This document shows, in pieces, positions 37,701 through 50,400 of a stretch of DNA of 64,000 bases (positions are counted from its first letter, which is position 1; every line of letters begins with the position of its first letter). This stretch comes from Rhabdornis inornatus (Eukaryota > Chordata > Aves > Passeriformes > Rhabdornithidae), in assembly GCA_013397075.1 (NCBI GenBank), contig VWZS01002580.1, positions 782,342 to 846,341 of the forward strand. Reading direction: 5' to 3'. The translations under genes were made by a program, and so were the position numbers. A model generated the notes under the pieces. The model did not search any database, had not been told where the DNA came from, and worked only from the letters and a program-made list of their open reading frames with translations.

Positions 37701-40700
37701 AGAGCCCACAGCCTTTAAAAGACTCCAAACAACATTAATTTAATTCAGGAGCAACTTCATCCGTGCTGCTTTTTGATACAAATTGAAGAGCCATAAAACC
37801 TGATTCTGTTTACATCCTAATTAATTTTTGGAGGTTTGCAAGAGATGTGGTTACCGATCGCTCAGTAGCATTCTGCTTAATCTGGAAATGTTTCAGCTGT
37901 GGTTAATAAAGGTTTGCCAAGATAGAGCCTATAACCTGAAATAATTATAATATATTTGGTTTTAGCTACTGTTTACTTCATGTTTGTTTACTCAGCATCC
38001 AGGTCTGTTTACTTGGAGCGCCAGTGTCAGGGGATACAGAGGGCAAGTGGATTGTTCATTTTCCATGCTTGCATAAAAAGTTTGGAGTGGTACAGGTAGA
38101 TAAAAAGAGCACAAATCTTGATCAGGCAAAGAGCAGTTCCAGGGAAATAAGTTAGTTTTTTTTTTCATTCATCATGGATCTTGTCTTTATTAATGAAAAT
38201 AGATAAATGTTTAACATACATAAGCATCACAGGAAAGTGAGGTGGTGATTTGCTGCCTCTGCTGCTGCTGCATCAATTGCCTAATCATAAGTAATAAAAT
38301 TTTATTAGCAGGCTGAAAATTTTTTTTGGTCTGTAAGTGAGAACAGAAGAGCCTGTGTTTTTTAGTAAGTGTAGCACGGAAGCCAGCTGTTACTTATCAA
38401 TGACATGATTCAACCCCTAGCATGTGTGAAAATAAATAAATAAATACTCCCCTTGATTTTTCATCAACAGGCCTGCTGGGTCTCCTCAGACACAAAGTTT
38501 ATTAACTACTGCAAAGTCCTTCTGTGTGATGTAGTGTCTTTCCCTAACCACTGTCTGTATATAAAGTATAGCCACTGTTGAATAGCTATTTTGTCAATGT
38601 CCAAGGTGTTTGATAACAAAAAAACATTGAAGAAGTTAAATTCAGTAACTGGATATATGTGCTGGATCCCTAATGCCTTGTCAGGGCTTTAGCTCAGCTG
38701 TAACCCTTGCAGCACCTGCACTGCTGGAAATTGTCCTTATAGTTATTGACAGTGTGTGTTGCTGGGGGAGCTTAGCTGGGGTTGAGATAGTGGCCATCTT
38801 TGCATGGGTGAGAGCTGATGTTCCTTGCTTTACCAAAGTAAGCAGAGTTCAGAAAATGCCTCTGCAGCCTCAGCAAAACTGGAGTTGGGTTTAGTGGTCT
38901 CTGCATGTATCCTGGGCAGCTCAGTAGTAAAATTGCCTATGGCTGGTGAGTCCAGACACTCCCACAAGAGTAAAACATGTTTATTAAAAATTGCTAAAGC
39001 AGTTGCAGCTTCACATGTGGGTAGAATGAAGTTTTATGTTTTATTGTAATTCTGATATGTTATGCCAGTCAAAATTGTTTCTTTGAAGGAGTGTTGAGTA
39101 AATAAAACTGAGGTAGACCTTAAGCTCACTGTAGAGCAAATGCATATTGTTTGAGGTACTAAAGATTTGTTATACCATTAATGTTCTTCTTGTGTATGAA
39201 TAAGAAGTTAGGCACAAAGCTGCCTGAGCCCAAGGCTTTCTGGTGGGTTTGTGGCATATCAGAGAATGGATTTATGAATTCCTGACCCTGCTTTTCTTGC
39301 CCATTCTTCCCTATTGTCTGTGCTGAATGATTAGCTGGTGACTCATGCCTTGCGCTGAAGGGTGAAGTAATGCTTCCTGAGTTCCTGTTTTGAAATGTGT
39401 TACTTACTGTTTTAAATCCACTAGCTATATGTGTGTGAATATCTATCTGTCTATCTGTCTATCGCTCTGTCTCTCTCTCTGTGTGTACCTACCTATCCAT
39501 ATCTTTATCTTTGTTTCTTTGCCTATAAAAGGAATCCTATTGAGGTCTTTATGAGCACCCAGAATATTAATTCAATTTTCACTGTTCAAATTTGTTTTTC
39601 CCATCAAAGTCCTTTGCTGTTTCCTGAGTTGGTTTATGCACATTGCTGCATAGTGATTAAGCAATAGATAGCCATAAAAATGTCTGAAAAAGAGAGGCCA
39701 GGTCTCCAAAATATTCTCTAGGTTTTTTGGATACCTTTTCTCATAGGGGAAGGGGTTCTTCTGGGTTGCTATTTTAGTCTGCTGCTCCCAGACTTCTTTC
39801 TGTACTATCTGCAACCAAATACTTGTAAGTAAAGCGAGTTCCAGTTGGTCCTTGACAGGGGAAATTTGTTTTGTCAGGAAATCAGCACACTTTGCATGGA
39901 TTTTTCTCAAAGTAACTTTGGTAAAAAAGCTGGCAGAATTAGCAGTTGCAATCAAAGACGGTGGCCTCACATTTTTCATTACAGCAGGAGCAGCACAGGC
40001 TGCAGAAAAACCTTAATCTCCTAGGTCGGTCAAAGCAGTGTGATGTAACTAAGTGTTTGCCTCACAGCAGCTTAGCAGAGACCATATGCATATCACTACT
40101 GTCTAACCGTAACAGCAACTGGGACCGTTTGCTGTCACTCAAAATGTGTCATGTGGCAGTTTGGGTTCTAATTACATCATTTGTCATCTGTAGCAGACTG
40201 CTGTCTCATACAGATGCCCTGCAAGTCATACTGTATGTGAGGTAATATTATTTCAGAGTGTCATCTAAGACAGTAGAATAAAAATGAATGTCTAAAATAA
40301 TGAATATAGTTATTAAAAAATACAGCTATTTACATTTTTTAAAAAACCCACCAAACTGCCATAACAATGTAATATGCTATTATGAAGGGGAAAGCATATT
40401 TGCAGGAGACTTGTTAATCTACATGTTATGAGTGTTTGAGTAAGAGAAGGGAGTGAAAAATAACAGAGATTAAATAACTTTACCAATTAATTAGTCCATA
40501 GCTTCTTGTGTGCTTTCTGAAGTATTTCTGTCTTTTGTTTTGAGTTGGAATGTCACGTTTTACTGCTTGCTTCAGCAGCAAAAGTTTTACTGAAGACGAA
40601 AAGCGTTACAAGGGACAACGCTCTTTGTCCATGACAAAGTGTTAATGGTGGTGGACTCCTGGCAAGCAGACAAATGAGAAATTCCTCTTCTCAGTGTTGT

Positions 40701-40875
40701 TTAACTGCTATAATGTGTCTCTTGAATAAATAGAAGATCACTTCAACTGGTCTTTTATTTTTGAAACTAAATCAAAGTATCCTTCCAGGAAAATGACAAC
40801 AGGGAGCCTCTTAATTTTGCAATTTGTTTGTCATAAAGCACCCGATGCTAATGTGTGCTTTTTCCCCTCCTTTAG
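37701..40875. other. TBC1D1 intron up to exon A
   Basis: The sequence is unique apart from the pyrimidine microsatellite at 39440-39510. The intron closes with a pyrimidine tract and tttag before exon A at 40876. The 135-codon minus-strand frame at 39572-39979 has no recognisable similarity. Confidence 0.6.
39440..39510 (+). repeat. Microsatellite (CTAT/CTGT)n-(CT)n-(ACCT)n
   Basis: Imperfect tetranucleotide units (tatctgtctatctgtctatc) grade into CT dinucleotides and then acctacctatcc. This is a length-variable simple repeat. Confidence 0.88.
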
Positions 40876-41409
40876 GTGCCTGAGATTATAAGCTCTATTC
40901 GACAAGCTGGAAAAATTGCCCGTCAAGAAGAGTTTCAGAATAATCTCTCAGATGTCGAAGACCCTTTTGCCAAAAAGTTTGAGGTGCTGTTCTGTGGACG
41001 GGTAACAGTAGCACATAAAAATGCACCTCCAGCACTTATAGATGAATGCATTGAGAAATTTAACCGTGTAAGTTGTACAAAAAGTTCAGATTTCAACTCG
41101 TCATCGCAACAACGTGAAGCCGCCAACAACTTTGGAGGCTTCTCTTTCAGCAGCAAATTGCGGTCTGTATTCCAGCCCTTGGTCAATGAAGAGGAGGAAA
41201 AAAGACCAATTAGGAAATCTTTTTCTCAACCTGGACTTCGTTCGTTTGCTTTTAAGAAGGATTTCCAAGAGGGAGGCCTTAGGAGTAACAGCTTTGTCAG
41301 GTCTTTTGAAGAAGATGCAATTTCACTGAACCTAAAAAGTCAACTCATCTATGGACACAGTGTTGTGCAGCCAACTGACATTGCAGAAAACCGGACTATG
41401 TTGTTTACG
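40876..41409 (+). CDS. TBC1D1: TBC1D1 coding exon A (second coding exon; end of PTB1 and linker)
   Basis: The acceptor is a pyrimidine tract ending tttag at 40875 and the donor is ACG|gtaaag at 41410. The exon is 534 nt, 178 codons, phase 0 at both ends. It begins VPEIISSIRQAG, where mammalian exon 3 begins, so the GTG at 40876 is an internal valine and not a start. Residues 1-60 finish the first phosphotyrosine-binding domain (FEVLFCGRVTVAHKNAPPALID). An acidic and serine-rich linker follows, then IRKSFSQPGLRS. The serine at 41224-41226 corresponds to human Ser237, the AMPK/14-3-3 site: Ile at -5, basic at -4 and -3, Leu at +4. The stretch between ECIEKFNRV and the RKSFS site is longer than I remember in mammals and includes FGGFSFSSKLRSVFQPLVNE. 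The exon ends VVQPTDIAENRTMLFT, entering PTB2. Confidence 0.95.
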
Positions 41410-44400
41410 GTAAAGCAAGATTTGCGGCTTCTGGTGGCGTTTTTACATCTTGGAGTTTGGAGTGGCAGACACCAAAGCAGATGTTCTGACAGATGGCAGT
41501 TACTTCTTTGATAACTTAATTGCAATTACCAAAGCTTAACTTAAACTTGCCTATTTCTCTGGAGAGCATTACTTGTTAGTGCAAATTGGTTTACATATTC
41601 TAAATAAGTTTATATTAAATAGTTTAAAACAGTACTACCTGGAACCTTGCACTTCTGAAGAAAGTTTTTAGAAAGTTACTGCAAGTTAGTAGGTAGTTGT
41701 GCAATTGCAGAATGATATGTACACTTACAGTAGCTAGTAACAGCAGGAATAAATTTCCAGGGGAATAAATTACCTGTAACTAGAGTAGAAGGACCAAACC
41801 GTGACTGAGAGCTAGTAGACTTTTTCCCATGATAAGCAGTGTAATTGATGAAGGTGCTCTTGCTAACAACATGTCTGTGTAGTGATGGAGTAGAAGTGTA
41901 ATAGCTTCCTATACTACTCCACACATGCCTCCACTCCTGCCCTGCTTTGGTGTGGCTAGCAATGCCCTTGCCTTGATAGATGAACTGCAAAACTATTTTC
42001 CAAGAACTGAGAAGCAAGTAAGGAATGTGGTATTTGCTCCTCTTAAAATCCTCATGATAGATAAGCTGTGTAACATATTTTACTTAGCTTGTGTCTTCTG
42101 AACATAATACGAACCTGGAGCTGATACTGCAAAGGCTGACTCTCCTAAGATCATCTTGGATCTGTCAGCTGCTGTTGGAGCTGGGTGTTCTTAAGACCAG
42201 TCATGGAGTGGAGTGTGTTCAATTATAGCAGGTTTTTTAAAGCAGGGAAAGAGAATCCTTAGAAGGATTGCCACTGTGTTATATCTGTAAAAAGTAGTAT
42301 GCAGAAAACATTGCAGTCAGCTATACCTGAATTAAAGCTTCTGTTTGGTTGTGGCAGGCTGACATCAAACAGAGAGGTGTTTCTTCCCCAGTAAAAAGAA
42401 AGCAATGTTCACCTTCCTCCCTTGAGTGTGTATTTCACATAGAAAATATAGGTACCCTTTGCAATAATAATGCCTAAGTTTAAATAAATCATGGCTCCAT
42501 TATTGATTCATGGCACATATTTTAGAAATAGAGAGATTATAATTGGGCTGGGAAGGTACAGATCCTCTTACTCCAATGAGTACATTTTTAATTTGTATTA
42601 AATAGATGCAGCGGTTCTCAAAGACACCTGCAGCTTCAGCATGAGTATGATGTCAGTCACCTGCTGGCAGGCACATTTCGGAATTGTGAGGCTTTGCTGA
42701 TCTGGCTTTGTGTCTTGGGTTGCTTTTTGCCTAGGAAAATATTGTTTAGTATGCACAGCTGTATTCTTTTTGTATTCAGCCAGTCTATATTCAGCTGAAT
42801 ATATGGAAGTGAAGTAACTCTAGTTTGTGCCTTCAGTATCCACAGGCAGCAGCTGATGGCAGAGCTGAGTTTGTTGGCTACCTGTCCCCCGTGTTCAGCA
42901 GGTTCTGAGTCAGGGAATGCAGGCAGCATGCTCAGGTCTCATCAGTTTGTGTGTAGCTACATATGAAATGCTTACAAATAACTTAATATCCAGAGGAAAA
43001 AAAATGATTGGTATGTTCTCAGTTGATTACTTAGATTTTCCCCAGGACTGAAGCAAAGGTTGGTTGATGCATGAGGTGTGAAAAGTATTCAGATTAGTTA
43101 TCTGCCAGCTTTCCTCACCTGATTCAAACAGTCCTGATTTTCATATATCTTCCTGAAGAACTGCTTTCCTAGCCAGTTTCTTATGATTTGGGGGGAGGAA
43201 GGGGTGTTTTTAGGTTTTGCTTCTGGCTGTATATTGGGGGTGAGTGGGAAGAGGTTCACTGGTTTGGGTTTTTTTCCCTTGTTCAGTTGACTTCAAAGGA
43301 TTGCTATTGCCCAGGGGCCAAATGTGAAAGAATTATGTGGGACTGAGTAGTACGAAGGAGCCTCTTGCTGCAGGGAAGGGAAGACAGCAGCAATCAGGAG
43401 GCTGCTGAGCAGGTGTTGGAAGGAATATCCCCATGAACAGAGGCATGATCAGCCCCAGGGATAATGCAAGGAAATCAGCAGGCATCTGGGGAAAACCATT
43501 GTGACTGATTAAGTGAAAGAAGAGGTGGAAGGTGAATGCATAGGACCATTTTTAGACATACATAGGTAGCACATCTGACTTGATCTATTCACACATAAGA
43601 TTTGTCCCTTCCCTCTTTCTTAAGAAAGTACAGTTATATCAATGCTGCTGATGTTTTTATGTGCATCTTTTGGGATTTGGTAGTGATTGAAGCAGGTTTC
43701 TCTAAGTCATGTTCATGAGTGGATCCAAATTCCACCTGCCTTACTAAAATCTGATATGAGACTTGTTTTTGGCAGTCTCTGATGTGCTAGAAAATATGAG
43801 GAATTTAAATTTTTCTGTTACTATCTTACAAAGATGTTGCCAGAAGCTGAAAAGATGAAAACAACAGTTTCACCTTAAAAATGCCCTTTGCCCATCAATA
43901 CTTAACATCATCTTTTGACTGTACAAATGGCCTACATTAGGCCATTACATTAGAAAATATACTCCAGTAAATTCATTTGTATAGGTTTCGAGTTAAGTGC
44001 TTTAATTTAAATGTTATGTGTGCCATAAATAAATAAATAAAACTCTAAAAAATTATTAGGTGGAATAAAGGAAGAGGCGCACACTTAAATTTAAATTTCA
44101 GAGCAATCTCATTAAGTAGCTTCTGTGACTGTGGTACATTTGGAGACTGCAGATAATGAGGAAAGGGAGTGTGAGTATATCTCAGTGCAAAGTAGGTTAC
44201 TTGTGACACAACATTGCTCTCATCTGTTTAAACATTATTTTCAGTTTCTTGTCTCGTTAAACCTCAGTGCCATAATGTGCAGAGCGCTCAATGCCAAATC
44301 AGTGTTGCTTCAGTGCTCTTTCTGGTAGTAATACGCTAACTAGTATAAATATACAGGTAGAAAAAAATTTGAGATCTATATTCAGGAAGCATTTTTATAG

Positions 44401-47400
44401 TGGGACAAAAGGAAGTGTAATGTTACTTGTTAGCACCTTGCAATTTATTTTGCTCTTTTTAGATTGGCCAGTCTGAAGTTTACCTTATCAGTCCTGACAC
44501 AAAAAAAGTCGCAATTGAGAAAAGCTTTAAAGAAATATCCTTTTGTTCTCAGGTAAGATTGTAGTGTATTCTTTTTCTCATTTTAATTGTTTAAATATTC
44601 TCTACTTGTGAATGCTCATGTAATCCTTTCTCCTTGCACTCCACATGGATTCTCTCAGCAATCGGTTTCAGTGATTCCTATTGAAAAGCTTCTAAATAAT
44701 AAGTAGTTTTATAAGACATCATTCTTCTTTCATGCTTTGCATTGTGATTTCTGAGATAAAGACTCACTTCTGTGTGCAGTGGATGCATAATATTAGCTAG
44801 AAGGAACACACTGGTCGGGAACACACTCTTATTTGAGATTGCAGTGAGCGTGGTTCACAGTTGTGCAAATCTTGGGATCTCTGAGCCATATTTTTCAAGA
44901 AGTAACAGTGAAAGGAGAAAAATTATATGTAAGAGTTATCTGAAAAATGCTTAAAAAGTGTGTTCTTTTCAAGAATATTTTTCATGTGTTTAAACAAGGA
45001 CAGTCCTCTGCCATGCAGAGATAGTGTATGTGATGCGCTGAGGACAAGAAAGTGTCAGAGCCTCCTCATTCACTACTAATCCCTGTTCCTTGTGCCACAG
45101 AGTTTGCTTCTCTGTCCTTCTGACTGAGGTTTTTTAGTTTGTTTTGTGGGTTTTGTTTTCCATAAATTACTTCGGTTTTTAATTTGATAGCAATACCTTT
45201 CATCACTAAACATACAGGCACATATTCTGAAAATTTCAGAGTAAAATTTAAATAGAATTTATTAATCTCTGGGTCTGCTATATGGGTCTTTTATACTTCA
45301 TCCATTAAAAACAAAACAAAAAAAACCCTATGTCTGACTTAATTGAAATTCAAAAGATTAATGAAGTATTAGGTTCTATAACAGGACAGAATTTTAATGG
45401 CCAGATGTCTTTAATGTAGCTCTAACAGAGATAAGTGACTTGTATGTAATGCTATTTTGTTCTTTTCTTCCTGAGAGAAATACAAGTACAAAACATTGAA
45501 AATAGAATGACTGTTTCATTGCTGTTGTTTCTTTGCTAGGGAATTAGACATGTGGATCACTTTGGGTTCATCTGCAGGGAGTCTTCAGAAAATGGAGGCT
45601 TCCACTTTGTTTGCTATGTGTTTCAGTGTACAGATGAAGCACTGGTAAGTGAAAGAAAAGAATAGCCAAATAGAATATTAGGCCCTAGAAGTCTTCTATT
45701 GCTCCATGCTCTGTATTTTGCTTAATGTCTTCAAATCCTACTCCATTCAGAAATACAAGTATTTCAAAAATGTAACTAATATAGCAGTCTGCAGGAGACC
45801 TTTTCATTTGTTTTGAGGGCAGAAGTTCAAATCATCTTTAAAATCCACAAAATCTTCCTTTCATTTCACAAACTTAGCTAGATCTTATGCCTCTTTTTTG
45901 GGGAGAGTTTTCTCTTAGGGCACCTGTTCTGAAAATCAGGACTATACCCCTGTGCTCTAAGTAAGGCCAGTGCATCACAACTGCAGTAAGCTTTTTTTGT
46001 CATAGACAAGAAAGGGGTTTGAGATAGAAGGTGGGATCTTTCATTAGACTACAGTAATAAAATTGGGTGGTCTGGAAGAGACATGAGTTCATGATGAGTT
46101 TTATCATGTTTGTGTGTTTGTGCACAGAACCAGCATAGGAACAGCTTGTCTTTTTAATCACGAGCACATTCCCGAGCAAGGGGCAGTACCGTTCTAAAAG
46201 ATTGTTGTGTTTGTGTTAAGGAAAACTGGAAGAGAGAAATTCTGTTCTTTTGCATGCTGTTCTTTTCAGGTTGATGAAATCATGATGACATTGAAACAGG
46301 CTTTCACTGTGGCTGCTGTGCAACAAACTTCCAAGGCACAGCCCCAGCTCTGTGAAGCGTGTCCTATGCAAAGTTTGCATAAACTCTGTGAAAAGATAGA
46401 AGGTGAGGTTTAAAGAATTTTCTGGTTGAGTATTTTTTCTGGCAGCTTCATTGGGGGACAGTATGTAAAATTCTAAGGAAATTAGTGCTTAAAAAGAGCT
46501 TGGGACTTGGGGTGGAAAGTTGAAAAACAGTACTTTTATGTAGAGGACTGTAGTCAGGTTTTCTGTAAAGTAATCAGAATTTTCTAACAAGAGTTAAACT
46601 CCTTAACTGTGTTTTAGTTGAACTTTTGAAAACTACTTAAAATGTAAACATTAGTGAGTTGCAGCTTGTTAGGCTCAATTAGCCCTATAAATGGAGAAGA
46701 CTCTAGGTAAGGAACCTCTGAAGGATAGATGCTGCAAGAGCTATGACCTGCTATCCTATTGTGAATCCATTTAGAAACTGGCATTATGCTATCACTAAGC
46801 AGGAGCTGAACAATATGCTTTTAATATGTGTGTTTGTGATGTTGATCTATGCTCCTTCATGAAAACGCAGAAATTAGAATTGTAGTTGTTGTCCAGAACA
46901 GAAGTTCAAGACACAAAAAACCTCTTTACGTTTCAATAAATTTCACAGTTAGATTTTGTTCATTTAAGTGATGTGTGGGGTGAATAAAGGGCAACAACAG
47001 CTTTGTCAGATCACATGACAGTGGCTTGTTGGACTAAAACCTGCCTAGTTTATTGCCTCCAGTTAATTTGATGAAACTGGAGAACTTCCAAAAGTACTTT
47101 CACTTCTATTTTGGTTTTGAGCTAGCTGTGATTTTTGGGAAGTTTCTTAAAGGCAAATGTTCCTTAATGCCTTCAATCATGTCGTTTTATTAATCTTATA
47201 ATCTGCTTCTGAAGGAGGTATTCCATGATCTGAAACTGAAGTGCACAATACTGTTGATAGTTTGCTGTTTTTCCACAGAAAATAGAGGAAAGGAATTTAA
47301 TCCAGGATGAGAATAGAAAACATGATCTGAATGAAAGAGTAGTCTGCCTTAGACTGTCAATAAATGTTTTCATCAAGAGGCAAAGTAAGACCTTCACTAA

Positions 47401-50400
47401 CAAGCAATAAATTTACTCATTTCAGAAGGCCCACAGCATAGAAATTGAAGAAAATGAAAGGGAATTCTATTTATACCATAAACAAAATCCAAGCAGCACT
47501 GCACAGAACACCAACAAAACAGTCTGCTAAAATGCAGAAGATTGTGGGTTTATTTTATCTTGGGTGATAATGGAATCTTCAGCTAAGAGTATAATCCTGG
47601 TCTGTGCTCAGTAAATCTCCTCATTGCAGAGTTCATTTCCCTCATTTTAAAGACATGAGTTTAGTAGTAGCTTTAAATTAACCTAGAGTTCTTTCTAATG
47701 CCCTCTTATGAAATCGTGGAATGGGCCAGCTCAAATATTTGACACGCTTTGGCTTAAATTGTGAGCATATTTATGTGATTGACTGATTAATTGTGAAAAA
47801 TTTGACCCTGTAATTTGCTCTTTTTTGTTCCTCTTGGTAGGGTTGCACCCTTCTAAGACTAAATTAGAACTACAAAAGCATCTAACTACACTAAATAACC
47901 AGGAACAAGCCTCTGTTTTTGAAGAGGTTCAGGTAAGCTTTGTTTCCTACAAGATTTTAAAGCAGTTTTGTTTTTTGCTAACATCTGTGTAAAACACAGA
48001 AGTTATTTTCTGGTTTTGTGAATCATTCATTATTTTTGCTTAAGAGACTGCTAGCCAGCTTGTGCTTTAATTTCAATTGTTTTTCTAGGGCTGTTAAAAA
48101 CTTATCTTTTGATGAAAATGACTGTTTTATTCGTTTTTCTTCCCCTAATACTCCTTGCTTTCCATGAAGATGTTGCCTTGTTACTGAGTAAAACTGAACA
48201 CATTTTTTATGGGTGAAGGCAATAACTTGTACTGTGAGGGAATTCAAACTGTTACTTTGACCAAAACAAATTACTGTAATATTCCCAGATCATAAAATTT
48301 CTTGCCTAAAATTTATTCTAGATCTTAACTCTTGACAAACTAACTAAAGAAGTTAAACTTTCTATCTTCTTAATTAAATCTAGTTCAGGACAGAGGAAAG
48401 CATAGCTGCATTTAAAACAGATGATGTGCATTGTAGGAAATGTCACTGGGATTGACACACTGTTGAAGATTAAGAAATTTCAGTCTTTTTAAAAAATAAT
48501 GTTTCCTTCCTCTCTTGAGTCATTTGAGTCTCTGTGAGTTTCCATGTGGCAGTTTATCACTCAATACCAAATTTGGAAGTTATTCTGTGGGACCAATTCC
48601 ATGAGCTAAGTAATTTCTTAGCATAAGGCAGCTAGCTGCACTGGTGCCTTTTAGTGTTCTGCACACAGTCAAAAGCTTCTAGTAGTCACAGGAAACTGTT
48701 AATTGCTTCTGGTGAGGCTCTGCAAACGATTAACTTGGTAAAACTAAGGGTAAAGTACAAACCTCCTGCCCATCTTTCTCAGTTAACTTTTTCAGTTGGG
48801 CCTGGAATGTTGCATTCTTGCAGATCCATGTATTGTTACCATGATTTGCATTTTTAGGTCACTGTCTTCCTGTGGTATTTTTATTAATCTGATGTGCTAC
48901 CTTGGCATTGATTCATACTGTAACCTCTGCATTATATCAATAGGCTTAAGGCAGCATATGTTTTTCAAAAGTTAAGTTTCTGGGATTAAGTTCTTTAATA
49001 AATTGTTTTAAAATCTTCTCTTACAATAATTCAGATCTAAATAAAATGTGGCACAGATAAATATGTTCACCTTGTGCACTAATATATAAAAAACCTATGT
49101 CATTTCCCACAAACTAAATGTCCAGTGTGAAGGATTTCTAGTAGAAGCATAATGAATCCTGTCTCTAGGACAATACTCCATGTGTGCTACAAACTCAGAA
49201 CTACAGTGGTTCAGTTTTCTTTATATCAAAAGAAAATAGGCAAAAATATTTTTAAAGCCTTTATTTGTGGCAGTTTGATATCTGTACAGTTGTCCTCTGT
49301 CTTAGGTGTAAATTCTGTCGCGTATGAAGTGAGGTGAAGTGTTTTCTTGGCTGTATTGGTGCTTTGCCTGGAACACTGGTGTCCTCTGGTGGACCGGAGT
49401 AGTAGCATTAACAGACTAAACTTGTTCCTACATTGATGATTTATTATGGTGACAAATGAAAACAGTAAATATTTGCTAACTGTTACACAAATGTATAATT
49501 ACTCTGCTTGTGGTGTTTTCAATTACAGAAATTAAGACCACGAAATGAACAAAAAGAGAATGAGCTGGTTATCTCTCTTCTGAGAAACATGTATGAAGAA
49601 AAACAGAAGGTCCATGTTCATGTTGGAGAAGCAAAACAGGTAAGTAATAATTCAATTTTAGTTCATGTAAGGAGAAGCCAGGAAAAAGTTTTCCATTTGA
49701 TTTTTATTTCTTTCCAAAGGCAACTTTCCATCACTTGAATTTGAAACTTCATTGTGTAAGCAGCGGTGAATACTGAGTTTGCTTATGGTTCACAAACTAT
49801 TGTCATCTGCCAAAACAGATATCTCTGAATTTGAGGTCACTGGTACACTCTGATTTCAGGCCTAGGAGACAGAGGTGCAAACAAGGCAGACTATTAAATT
49901 GTTTATTTGTTCTCACTGCAATGAAAATTCAATATATGTGAGAGAATATATAATGAATTTGTGATTGCTCTCAGCTGATCTGTGGCATTTGCCATCTTGC
50001 TGTCAGTGTTGAGTTAGTGAAATGACAACACATTGGATTTGATCATTGATAAAACCTACTACATTTACCCAAGACTGAAAGTTATTTCTTGCGTACAAAC
50101 AACCATTTGAAGTGGCCTTAATATGAGGAAGATTGCTGCAGAAATGGCAGCAGAGACTCTCATCCATGTCCAAAGAGATGAGCTACCTTTTATTCCCTGA
50201 GGTTCCATCAATGCTGCTTAACTGGCTATTTATACAGCACACTTAAGGTTTTTCCAAAGGGGTTAGTGATTTTGGATGCCTTGGTTTGTGAGCAGCTACC
50301 TTGAGACAGTTCAAGGAGGTTAGTATCTAAAAAAGGATTCCATCTATTCTCTGGAAACATTCAGTTGCAATTATTTAGACCCTCTTAAAAGTCTTGACTG

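Noticed and set aside
40935..41186. 83-codon frame antisense to exon A
   Set aside because: It is the shadow of a conserved coding exon on the opposite strand.
40876..41511. Reading exon A as a free-standing 211-codon gene with GTG start
   Set aside because: The GTG is an internal valine after a splice acceptor, and the frame beyond 41409 is intron. The TBC1D1 peptide continues at 44463.
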